From an uncultured bacterium (GTDB lineage Bacteria > Planctomycetota > Phycisphaerae > Phycisphaerales > SM1A02), in NCBI GenBank assembly GCA_903914045.1, contig CAIWNO010000435.1, positions 1-6,317 on the forward strand: DNA of 6,317 bases, given 5' to 3'. Positions 1 through 6,180 of the stretch are shown piece after piece. The number at the start of each line of letters is the position of its first letter. Position 1 is the first letter of the stretch. The position numbers and the translations under genes are program-made. Below the pieces are notes generated by a model that was given only the letters and a program-made list of their open reading frames with translations, ran no database searches and had not been told where the DNA came from.

Positions 1-1055
1 ATGTTGAGGTACTTGGTGGTCATAGGAAAATATTGTTTCAGTTCATCAATCGAAATCAACTTGCCGTCTGGGTTGGTGGGCTTCTGAATGGTGCATGTCG
101 TGGTGAACAACATCCATCGCCACATGAAATCATTCACTTGCGCAACTTGTTTGTCATTGGCGGCCATGGCGCCGCTGGCGATCACAAGCGGCAAAAACTT
201 GTCCTTAAAAAGTTTCTGCGGTACGGCGTACTTGGTGGTGGCGCCGTTGTAGGACAGTTCCAACAACATAATTTCCTTGTCATTCAACACCGTGTACTTG
301 CAGTGAACCATTGAGTCCTTGGCCGCAAGCGTGTTATCCATGCTTCCAGGGGTACGAAATGCGTATCCGGCGGGCAAGGCTCCGTTGCCATTTCCAAGCG
401 CCATCATTGGATACACCATCCATCCTTTATAAAGGGTGTCGTTGAATTCATTCTGCCAAGGAGAATTCCATACCGTCACTGGCGTGGCATCACCAGTATC
501 AAAGCCGGTATTGCCCGCGACCAGTTCGAAGTTGTGACCACCGTTGGCCCAAATTGTTTTGGGCCCGGAAAAACCGCAGAAGGTTGGCTCCACATCGGAG
601 AAGACAGGGATGGGTTGGAAAATTCCCATTTGATCCCACTTGCTTTGCTGATTGAAAATTGCCGGCAAACCACTTTTGGTCACAGGCATGTCAAAAGTAA
701 TCTCCTCAAAGTTGGCCTTGGCAAACATGTTTGGTCCGTCGTAAAAACGGAACCACACTGGCGGCAAACCCTCGCCTTGACACTGTTCTACAGTTACAAC
801 AAATGCGTGGCTCTTATAGGAAACCGTGAAATTCTCGTCTCCAACAATGCTAATCGCGTCGCCGTCGGTCGTTATCCAAATCGCAGTTTCATTGGGAGTT
901 TTTACTTCAAGTTGGGGCAGTCCCGAAAGCGTCACCAAATATTTTCCGTCGATGGTTCCGTGCGAAGCAGTTTGCGCACAACCCGTAATACCAGCAACGA
1001 TGAAGGGAAGAATTGCGGATAGGAGGGTATGAACACTGCGGAATTTAATTGGCAT
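1..1055 (-). CDS. Large lipoprotein of unknown function (3' part beyond window)
   Basis: A continuous minus-strand frame of 351 codons starts with ATG at 1055 and reaches the left edge with no stop, so the C-terminus is missing. The N-terminus is a lipoprotein signal peptide: K4 and R6, a hydrophobic stretch at about 11-21 (LLSAILPFIVA), then ITGC with Cys26 as the likely lipidated residue. The mature part begins CAQTASHGTIDGKYLVTLSG and looks beta-rich, with many short hydrophobic/aromatic strands and Cys at 92, 160, 252 and 321. I recognise no family. The last visible stretch (residues about 300-345, with NDKQVAQVNDF and then DGKLISIDELKQYF) faintly recalls pseudopilin tails, but this is too weak to name. 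The start is supported by the signal peptide; only a purine-rich AGAAAGAAAAG precedes it. The gene is divergent from the sugar symporter and shares its palindrome-bearing promoter region. Existence of the gene is fairly sure; function is unknown. Plus-strand frames across it are antisense shadows. Confidence 0.82.
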   Translation of the reverse strand, partial: MPIKFRSVHTLLSAILPFIVAGITGCAQTASHGTIDGKYLVTLSGLPQLEVKTPNETAIWITTDGDAISIVGDENFTVSYKSHAFVVTVEQCQGEGLPPVWFRFYDGPNMFAKANFEEITFDMPVTKSGLPAIFNQQSKWDQMGIFQPIPVFSDVEPTFCGFSGPKTIWANGGHNFELVAGNTGFDTGDATPVTVWNSPWQNEFNDTLYKGWMVYPMMALGNGNGALPAGYAFRTPGSMDNTLAAKDSMVHCKYTVLNDKEIMLLELSYNGATTKYAVPQKLFKDKFLPLVIASGAMAANDKQVAQVNDFMWRWMLFTTTCTIQKPTNPDGKLISIDELKQYFPMTTKYLN

Positions 1056-1070
1056 TCTTTTCTTTCTATG

Positions 1071-1093
1071 AAATTACAATCGGATTGTGATTT
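1071..1093. promoter_or_regulatory. 23-bp inverted repeat, probable operator
   Basis: Left arm AAATTACAATC and right arm GATTGTGATTT flank a single central G at 1082. Ten of eleven arm positions are complementary, and the 13-bp core ACAATC-G-GATTGT is perfect. A one-base centre makes it a poor RNA hairpin but a good binding site for a dimeric DNA-binding protein. It lies 15 bases upstream of the minus-strand lipoprotein start and about 55 bases upstream of the symporter's GTG start. A TGTAAT that could serve as a -10 for the lipoprotein gene overlaps it, which would fit repression. The repeat is seen directly; the operator role is inferred. Confidence 0.6.
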
Positions 1094-1126
1094 GCAAGTA
1101 CGTTCTACTTAGGTTACTGCCTTATT

Positions 1127-1148
1127 CATCATAAATGTCATTATGATG
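1127..1148. promoter_or_regulatory. Inverted repeat at the symporter translation start
   Basis: CATCATAA (1127-1134) and TTATGATG (1141-1148) are perfect 8-base complements separated by six bases. The right arm runs into the GTG start codon at 1148 and ends 11 bases before the alternative ATG at 1160. That places it where a ribosome binding site would normally be; no Shine-Dalgarno sequence is visible there. It could be a second protein-binding site, or, if transcribed, an AU-rich hairpin limiting ribosome access. The sequence alone does not decide between these. Confidence 0.5.
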
Positions 1149-2506
1149 TGTTGTCGCTTATGAAATTATCAATCAAAGAAAAAGTTGGCTATGGCCTGGG
1201 CGATACGGCGAGCAACTTTGTGTGGGCGCTCATGATGAACTACATCATGTTTTTCTACACCGACATCTTTGGCATCACCGCGGCCGCGGCTGGCACAATG
1301 CTTTTATTCGCGCGCTTTGGAGATGGCTTTGTTGACTTTTTTATTGGCGCCGTGGCGGATCGGACAAAATCTAAATACGGTCGATTTCGGCCTTACCTAC
1401 TGTGGCTTTGCGTTCCGCTGGCCGTGATTTTTGTGCTTGCATTCACCACTCCCCATTTCAGTGATTGGGGAAAACTAGTGTGGGCATGGACCACCTACAA
1501 CCTGCTCATGCTGCTGTACTCGATCGTGAATATTCCATACGGCGCGCTGTCTGGCGTGATGACCGACGACTCGTTAGAGAGAACCAGTCTGAACAGTTAC
1601 CGCATGGTGTTTGCGCAAATGGGCGGCATTGTGGCCAACTCTACTTTTCTAATGCTCATTCACCAATTTGGTGGCGAGAATCAACAACTTGGAGCGCAAC
1701 GTACGGTGATGCTTTTTGGCGCGATCGCGGTGGTCTTTTTTATAATTACATTCCTCACCACTCGAGAGAGAATTCAATCTTCAGCGCAACAGAAATCAAA
1801 GCTCAGTGGTGACGTCAAAACCTTGCTCGCAAACCGTCCTTGGCTGATGATGTTTATTGCCGGCATTTTCAACATTACCTTTGGTGTCGTGCGCGGCACC
1901 GCCACTGTGTACTACTTAAAAAACTATTTGAATTGGAATGAAGGCCGCGTTGGAACGTTTTTTCTGATCAGCGGACTCGCGATGATCTTTGGCGCGATGG
2001 TTACAAAGTTCGCGGTGAAAGCTATTGGAAAAAAATGGTCCTACATTGTCAGCATGGCTTTGGTCGCGGCAACAGCGGTTCCGTTTTATTGGATCAAGCC
2101 AGACCAGACGGAATTGGTATTTATCTTTCAAATCCTTGGAATGATTTTCTCTGGAATTAACGCCACGCTGTACTGGGCACAGATCGCCGACACCGCGGAT
2201 TATGGAGAATGGAAATTTGGTGTTCGCACCACTGGTCTGATTTTCTCCGCCACCACCTCATCGCAAAAAGCTGGAATGGGAATCGGCGCGGCACTGGCAG
2301 GATGGGTGCTGGCCAACTCTGGTTACGTGGCCAATGCCGCACAATCCGCCGAATCAATTCATGGAATACTGCTGCTCTTCAGCCTCATTCCAGCTGCAGG
2401 ATGTTTATTCCTGGCGTGCATCTTTATGTTTTATGGCCTGAATGAAAAAATTTGCAAGACCATGCGAGATGAACTTGCCGCGCGTCGTGCTGGCCTAGCG
2501 ACTTGA
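1148..2506 (+). CDS. GPH-family sugar:cation symporter (MelB/XynP/UidB-like MFS)
   Basis: This is an inner-membrane secondary transporter importing a glycoside, pentoside or hexuronide with a cation. The 452-residue frame begins with GTG; ATG at 1160 (MKLSIKEKVGYGLGD, giving 448 residues) matches the usual family N-terminus better and is probably the true start. Neither start has a clear Shine-Dalgarno. Family signatures, numbered from GTG: GYGLGDTASNF at 14-24; the ARFGDGFVD...DRTKSKYGRFRPY block at 55-83, where D59 and D63 match the cation-binding Asp pair (D55/D59) of E. coli MelB; NIPYGAL at 128-134; ADTADYGEWKFGVRTTG at 347-363; and K374 in SSQKAGMG, at the position of MelB K377. Hydrophobic segments fit 12 membrane helices, and length is normal. 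The substrate cannot be read from sequence. It is divergent from the unknown lipoprotein and convergent with the small lipoprotein, so it is probably its own transcription unit controlled from the 1056-1147 region. Confidence 0.93.
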   Translation: MLSLMKLSIKEKVGYGLGDTASNFVWALMMNYIMFFYTDIFGITAAAAGTMLLFARFGDGFVDFFIGAVADRTKSKYGRFRPYLLWLCVPLAVIFVLAFTTPHFSDWGKLVWAWTTYNLLMLLYSIVNIPYGALSGVMTDDSLERTSLNSYRMVFAQMGGIVANSTFLMLIHQFGGENQQLGAQRTVMLFGAIAVVFFIITFLTTRERIQSSAQQKSKLSGDVKTLLANRPWLMMFIAGIFNITFGVVRGTATVYYLKNYLNWNEGRVGTFFLISGLAMIFGAMVTKFAVKAIGKKWSYIVSMALVAATAVPFYWIKPDQTELVFIFQILGMIFSGINATLYWAQIADTADYGEWKFGVRTTGLIFSATTSSQKAGMGIGAALAGWVLANSGYVANAAQSAESIHGILLLFSLIPAAGCLFLACIFMFYGLNEKICKTMRDELAARRAGLAT

Positions 2507-2578
2507 GTGCTGAATGAATAGCCCGAAGCCATTGAATGAGTGCTACAAAATAGATTTCCATCCACGACTCTTTTTGCA

Positions 2579-2613
2579 TGTATGCCTTTCGCAAAAGTTG
2601 CGGCTTGCATACA
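2579..2613. terminator. Two-part hairpin between convergent genes, possible terminator
   Basis: Outer arms TGTATGC (2579-2585) and GCATACA (2607-2613) pair perfectly. Inside them, after a four-base internal loop on each side, CGCAA (2590-2594) and TTGCG (2598-2602) pair around the loop AAG. It sits in the gap between the symporter stop (2506) and the small lipoprotein stop (2635), where a bidirectional terminator is expected. No T-tract follows it in either direction: the only T-run, at 2571-2575, is on the wrong side for plus-strand transcription and reads as A's on the minus strand. An intrinsic terminator is therefore plausible but atypical. Confidence 0.4.
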
Positions 2614-2620
2614 CGCGGCG

Positions 2621-2630
2621 TGACGCGTCA
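2621..2630. repeat. 10-bp perfect palindrome TGACGCGTCA
   Basis: TGACGCGTCA is its own reverse complement and lies five bases from the TAA stop of the small lipoprotein gene. ACGCG at 2613-2617 can also pair with CGCGT at 2624-2628. It could add to the neighbouring hairpin as part of a termination region. A palindrome of this length can also occur by chance. Confidence 0.3.
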
Positions 2631-2634
2631 GCGC

Positions 2635-3117
2635 TTACTTGGAAGCCGCCGCCTTCACTTCCACTTCCAACGTGATGGTTTCTTTCGCGGAACTGTTCTT
2701 GTCGGTGGTGCTTACCAGTGCGAACTCAATCTTTGCGTTGCCCGCGGCGTTGGCATGCAGGTGATAGAGAGTATGAATCTCTGTTCCAGCTGAAACCGCG
2801 CCCGCGGGCTCGGTCTCGGAAGCTGCATCAACAAGCACGTACGGATCGTTGGCCGTGCGGCATTGCCACGCTTGTCCATCACCTGACTTTGACGCGAGTG
2901 AGACCTTGAAGTCCTCGCCAACTGTGGCGGTTCCATTAGATGATTTTTCCAGCTTCAATACTGCGCCCTGCGAAATTGCGCCTAGGTCTTGATCCTTGTG
3001 TTTGAAAAGGCGCCGCGCCAACATGACCGGCGGCGGTCCGTTCTTGCAGCCTTGCATAGGAATGAAGGCGCCCGCGGATAGAAGAATGACGACGGTGAGT
3101 TTGGAGAGAGTGGACAT
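2635..3117 (-). CDS. Small lipoprotein with probable chagasin/I42-like domain
   Basis: The 160-residue product starts at ATG 3117. AAAGGG on the minus strand (3127-3132), nine bases upstream, is the clearest Shine-Dalgarno in the window. A signal peptide (K6, hydrophobic 7-19) ends in PMQGC with Cys24 as lipidation site. The same frame stays open upstream to 3324, but those 69 residues would bury the signal peptide. The mature domain follows the order seen in chagasin-type (I42) cysteine-peptidase inhibitors: TVGEDFKVSLAS at 65-76, a loop with GQAW at 81-84 where the family has NPTTGYxW, SAGTEIHTLYHLHANAAGNAKIEFAL at the position of the G-rich loop and following strands (109-134), and a final strand TITLEVEVK at 147-155. 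The family's NPTTGY and G-rich loop motifs are not conserved, so peptidase inhibition is uncertain; it may be a structural relative only. It is the last of three co-directed genes, 219 bases after the sugar-binding lipoprotein, and probably has its own promoter. Confidence 0.8.
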   Translation of the reverse strand: MSTLSKLTVVILLSAGAFIPMQGCKNGPPPVMLARRLFKHKDQDLGAISQGAVLKLEKSSNGTATVGEDFKVSLASKSGDGQAWQCRTANDPYVLVDAASETEPAGAVSAGTEIHTLYHLHANAAGNAKIEFALVSTTDKNSSAKETITLEVEVKAAASK

Positions 3118-3126
3118 GCTGTAATA

Positions 3127-3132
3127 CCCTTT
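3127..3132 (-). promoter_or_regulatory. Shine-Dalgarno AAAGGG that fixes the small lipoprotein start
   Basis: AAAGGG on the minus strand lies nine bases upstream of ATG 3117. It favours this start over the in-frame ATG at 3324, which would place 69 extra residues before the signal peptide. Confidence 0.55.
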
Positions 3133-3336
3133 CAGTGGTGTGCTAGCTAGTTGATAGGAAATAGATTTCAAAGAGTTTCGGGCAAGTGCCTGACGATTCC
3201 ACTGTGAAATGAAATTTCCTTGATCAACTATAACAAATCCGTTCAGCGAGAAAATGCTGGAACGATCAACGTGGCGGCGTAATGAGTATGTGTGGTTCGC
3301 AAAGCGATGCACACACTTGAACACTCAGCGCGAATT

Positions 3337-4482
3337 TTAAAGTCCCCACAACTTGGCGTAGTCGGCTTTGAATGTGTCGCCGTAGCCCTTGCCGTATGTC
3401 GCGGGCACGCCGGCTTCAGCCGCATTGCTCTTGTCAAAAATGCGAAACGGAATATGCATGTTCTTCACCGCGCCCATGCCGCCAATCAAGCGCATTTCCG
3501 CGTCGGTGATTGCGTAACTGGTCCACTCCTGACATTCGCCAACGGTCATTTCAACTTTGCCCGTGCGGACCATGTCAAGCACCAACGGTGTTCCGTTGAA
3601 ACCAATCACCTTCACTTTGCCTTCTTTCTTAGCCGACGCAATGGCTGGCACAACAAACTCCGCCATGCTGTCGTAGATACAAATGATGTATGACAACTTG
3701 GGATCAGCGGCCATAGCTTTCTCCACCGCGGGCTTGAGGCCCGTGCCCCACTGCGCAATGGACACATTCACAAAACTATATTGAATGCCAGCGCCGCCGA
3801 ATTGTTTGAACTCGGAAATAATGCCGGCGCGCATGTCGGCGGTTGAAGGAAGTTCGTCCGACACCAACACCAACACATGTGCAGTTTCGTTTTTAGAAAT
3901 AACCCAATCGGCAAGCAACCGCGCCGCCAGTTGAAAGTCCACCGAAAAATTGGCGCTGACATTTGGAACCGTTGCATCCATGCCAAAATTGTGGCTCACA
4001 GCCACCAATGTTCCAGCGGCTTTCGCGGCGGTGATTTCTGAAGCAAGCGCATTTGGATCTGGACCTGCGAACAGATCAATGAGCGTTGCTTTTTGCTTTA
4101 TGCCTTGAGCCATGCATTGTTGATATTGCGCAAGTTGTCCTTCATTACTGCACGCGGAAAATGAATAGCCAACTTTTTCGGCGGCGCCCTTCATGCCGTT
4201 CAACCCCTGCTGATACCACGGATTGCTGTCTGGACCAGCGATTCTGTAAATGCTTTTTCCCGCCATGACTTTCTTGGCATCAAACGCTGGGCCAGGAGCG
4301 ATGAACTTGGGCTGCGCATAAAGCGGCGCCAACTCTTTCAAAGCGTGTGTTTGATCGGCGTCATCTTTGTGACCAAGAAGTTTGGAAGCTACCCGCGCAG
4401 CACATGAAGTCGCAGTCATGCCGGTGATCAGCAACAAACTTATTGCGCACGCAAGAGTCCAACGATGTGATTGTGTGTTCAT
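3337..4482 (-). CDS. Type 1 periplasmic sugar-binding lipoprotein (RbsB-like)
   Basis: The 381-residue product belongs to the RbsB/Peripla_BP_4 superfamily of sugar-binding proteins, which usually feed an ABC importer. A signal peptide (R7, hydrophobic core about 10-22) ends in TATSC, a loose lipobox with Cys27. A linker to about residue 76 carries ASKLLGHKD, a motif shared with the next lipoprotein. The first lobe opens with KSIYRIAGPDSNPWYQQGLNG (76-96) and AAEKVGYSF; other marks are the QKATLIDLFAGPDPNAL segment (130-146), AHVLVLVSDE (201-210) and VIGFNGTPLVLDMVRTGK (292-309). In E. coli RbsB the GFNGTP position is GFDGTP, whose Asp contacts ribose; here it is Asn296, which hints at a different or altered ligand. 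The fold is secure; the ligand is unknown. No permease or ATPase gene lies nearby. The start lacks a Shine-Dalgarno sequence, but a promoter-like element sits directly upstream. The aminotransferase ends 101 bases before it on the same strand. Confidence 0.9.
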   Translation of the reverse strand: MNTQSHRWTLACAISLLLITGMTATSCAARVASKLLGHKDDADQTHALKELAPLYAQPKFIAPGPAFDAKKVMAGKSIYRIAGPDSNPWYQQGLNGMKGAAEKVGYSFSACSNEGQLAQYQQCMAQGIKQKATLIDLFAGPDPNALASEITAAKAAGTLVAVSHNFGMDATVPNVSANFSVDFQLAARLLADWVISKNETAHVLVLVSDELPSTADMRAGIISEFKQFGGAGIQYSFVNVSIAQWGTGLKPAVEKAMAADPKLSYIICIYDSMAEFVVPAIASAKKEGKVKVIGFNGTPLVLDMVRTGKVEMTVGECQEWTSYAITDAEMRLIGGMGAVKNMHIPFRIFDKSNAAEAGVPATYGKGYGDTFKADYAKLWGL

Positions 4483-4490
4483 GCGCCGAT

Positions 4491-4518
4491 GCTATATGCA
4501 GACGCATTGAAGTGTCTT
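4491..4518 (-). promoter_or_regulatory. Possible promoter for the sugar-binding gene (leaderless type)
   Basis: On the minus strand AAGACA (4513-4518) and TATAGC (4491-4496) are separated by 16 bases, each matching four of six positions of the sigma-70-type -35 and -10 consensus. The -10-like box ends eight bases before the ATG at 4482, so transcription could begin at or next to the start codon. That would fit the absence of a Shine-Dalgarno sequence. Boxes this degenerate can arise by chance. Confidence 0.3.
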
Positions 4519-4583
4519 TGGAGGACTTATTGATGCATCGCAGCGGGAAAGGAGCTTTTCAGATCCACTATGACGCACGCGTG

Positions 4584-5963
4584 TCAACTGAAAATGGTAT
4601 TGCGACCAAGCCGCGCCAACAAATTCAACGGCACGGTGACTCGGTGCAGTTTCACCATGACATCTTCAAAGGCGCTCAAGAACCAGCGCACATCGTCTTG
4701 GTTGATCACCAGTGGTGGAATAAGTTTCACCACGTCTTGATTGTGGCCAGCCACTTGGCACAGAATTCGGTGGTCCTCCATAAGCGGAATCACAACGGCC
4801 TGCGCGAAAAGATTTTCGTCCATGGCGTGCAACGCGCTCCACGCGCCTTTGAGCAACAGCGATTTAGGCGCGCCAAACTCAATACCAATCATGAGCCCGC
4901 GCTGGCGAATGTCTTTCAACATTTCAAAGCGCGGCTTCATGGCTTCAAGTCCATCTTTTATAAGCGCGCCCATGTCGCGCGCGTTCTGCGCCGCGTTTGT
5001 TTCGTCGTACGCCGCAAGTGACGCAAGGCCAGCCGCCATAGCCATGGCGCCTTGGCCAAATGTGTTTGAGTGCACAACCGCGCGATCAAGCGACGAATAC
5101 ACTTTTTTCCACACTTCGCCGCGCACCAACACAGCGCCAACGGGCACGTATCCACCTGACAACGCTTTGGACAACACAACCATGTCTGGTTCAACATCGC
5201 CCTCTTGATCGATTGCAAGAAATGAACCCGTGCGACCAATGCCAGTTTGCACTTCATCCGCGATAAAAAGCGCGCCGTACTTGTGGCAGAGTTGCGCGGC
5301 GGCCTGCAAATATCCGGGCGAATGAATATTCACGCCCTTGCCTTGAATGGGTTCAATCACAAACGCCGCGACATCGCGCGCGGCAAGTGCGGTTTCTAGT
5401 GCCGACAAATTATTGAAGGCAATCAGGCGACATTCCGGCACATAGGGCGCAAAACCTTGGCGAAAACTTTGGCAACCGTTTAAAGAAACTGCGCCGCTTG
5501 TTAGTCCATGAAACGCTTTCGGCGCGTACAGCAACGCGGGGCGACCTGTTGCGCACTTGGCAAATTTAATCGCCGCCTCAACGCCCTCGGTGCCCGAGTT
5601 GGTGAAGAAGACAAAATCTAAACCGCGACCAACGCGACGCTTTAACTCTTGCGCCAACAAACCAGAAAGCGGCGGCGCCTGAAACTGAATCATGCTGGGC
5701 AAATCCAGGGCTAGGCAATCCGTCAACGCCTTGCGAATAATTGGATGGTTGCGGCCAAAGTTGCACACGGCGTATCCAGCAAGCATGTCCAGATATTGAT
5801 TGCCGCGGTCGTCCCACAAATGCGCGCCACTTGCGCGAACATAATTATTATCAAAGCCAATCGTCCGCAAAACCGTGGCGAAGCGCGGATTGATGTGCTG
5901 CGCGTGCAGTTGCATGCCGCGACCAGCGTTGTCTGAAATAAGTTTGGCGAGATCAAAACTCAT
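4584..5963 (-). CDS. Class III PLP-dependent aminotransferase
   Basis: The 459-residue cytoplasmic enzyme belongs to fold-type I, class III aminotransferases (acetylornithine/ornithine/putrescine group), which move an amino group, typically a terminal amine, to a 2-oxo acid. Visible signatures: LWDDRGNQYLDMLAGYAVCNFGRNHP at 49-74; the PLP phosphate-binding TNSGTEGVEAAIKFA at 121-135; AFHGLTSGAVSLNG at 150-163; VIEPIQGKG at 202-210; ADEVQTGIGRTG at 235-246, with D236 pairing with the pyridine nitrogen; SKALSGGYVPVGA at 265-277, with K266 as the PLP lysine; and HSNTFGQGAMAMAAG at 298-312. All catalytic residues are present and the length is complete. The roughly 40-residue N-terminal lead and tail beyond 440 exceed plain ArgD. 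The pattern recalls the broad 'aspartate aminotransferase family' set that includes hopanoid HpnO, but no hopanoid or arginine gene is adjacent, so I give no symbol. The upstream sequence (A7 and C6 runs) shows no Shine-Dalgarno. Confidence 0.92.
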   Translation of the reverse strand: MSFDLAKLISDNAGRGMQLHAQHINPRFATVLRTIGFDNNYVRASGAHLWDDRGNQYLDMLAGYAVCNFGRNHPIIRKALTDCLALDLPSMIQFQAPPLSGLLAQELKRRVGRGLDFVFFTNSGTEGVEAAIKFAKCATGRPALLYAPKAFHGLTSGAVSLNGCQSFRQGFAPYVPECRLIAFNNLSALETALAARDVAAFVIEPIQGKGVNIHSPGYLQAAAQLCHKYGALFIADEVQTGIGRTGSFLAIDQEGDVEPDMVVLSKALSGGYVPVGAVLVRGEVWKKVYSSLDRAVVHSNTFGQGAMAMAAGLASLAAYDETNAAQNARDMGALIKDGLEAMKPRFEMLKDIRQRGLMIGIEFGAPKSLLLKGAWSALHAMDENLFAQAVVIPLMEDHRILCQVAGHNQDVVKLIPPLVINQDDVRWFLSAFEDVMVKLHRVTVPLNLLARLGRNTIFS

Positions 5964-6180
5964 GGGACTTTTTTTACGGGGGGATAATCGTCTGCATAAA
6001 TTGGCTCATGCCGGCAATACGAACCTATTCAGAATAACAACGTGGCTTCACATTTAAAATCATGCGGTCACGGCCCTTAGCACGAATGACATACTAAACT
6101 TGCTCGCGCTTGGACTTTCGCCCACGCGCTTTACATTGACATTCGTCTACCTTCTTACGCTTATACGCGTCCAAAATGGC
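5964..6180. other. Gene-free spacer upstream of the aminotransferase
   Basis: I see no convincing gene here. Read on the minus strand, the copper-oxidase frame continues past its TGA for 28 more codons (6097-6180) of Lys/Arg-rich sequence (AYKRKKVDECQCKARGRKSK) and ends at TAG 6094-6096. It has no start codon or family resemblance, so it may be decayed tail or chance. Directly before the aminotransferase ATG the minus strand carries C6 (5978-5983) and A7 (5969-5975) runs. I find no clear promoter boxes. Confidence 0.4.

Noticed and set aside
534..1022. 162-codon plus-strand open frame
   Set aside because: It is antisense to the minus-strand lipoprotein, which has a signal peptide and a 351-codon open frame; its own product has no recognisable feature.
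2504..2544. Direct repeat TGAGTGCT after the symporter stop
   Set aside because: Two 8-base copies 33 bases apart are within chance expectation and match no known element.
3118..3324. 69-residue N-terminal extension of the small lipoprotein
   Set aside because: It would place the signal peptide in mid-protein. The Shine-Dalgarno and lipobox support ATG 3117, and the extension has no conserved-looking content.
3292..3693. 133-codon plus-strand open frame
   Set aside because: Antisense to the sugar-binding lipoprotein, which has clear family motifs; no domain in the product.
4481..4507. Imperfect inverted repeat ATGCG...CGCAT around the sugar-binding gene start
   Set aside because: Only the outer five pairs match well and the inner part pairs poorly, so it is not strong enough to call an operator.
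4443..5021. 192-codon plus-strand open frame
   Set aside because: It lies opposite the end of the aminotransferase and the start of the sugar-binding gene, and its product is His/Arg-rich with no domain, as expected of a shadow frame.
5969..5983. A7 and C6 runs before the aminotransferase start as a phase-variation tract
   Set aside because: The runs are short and lie outside the coding frame; nothing else suggests slippage control.
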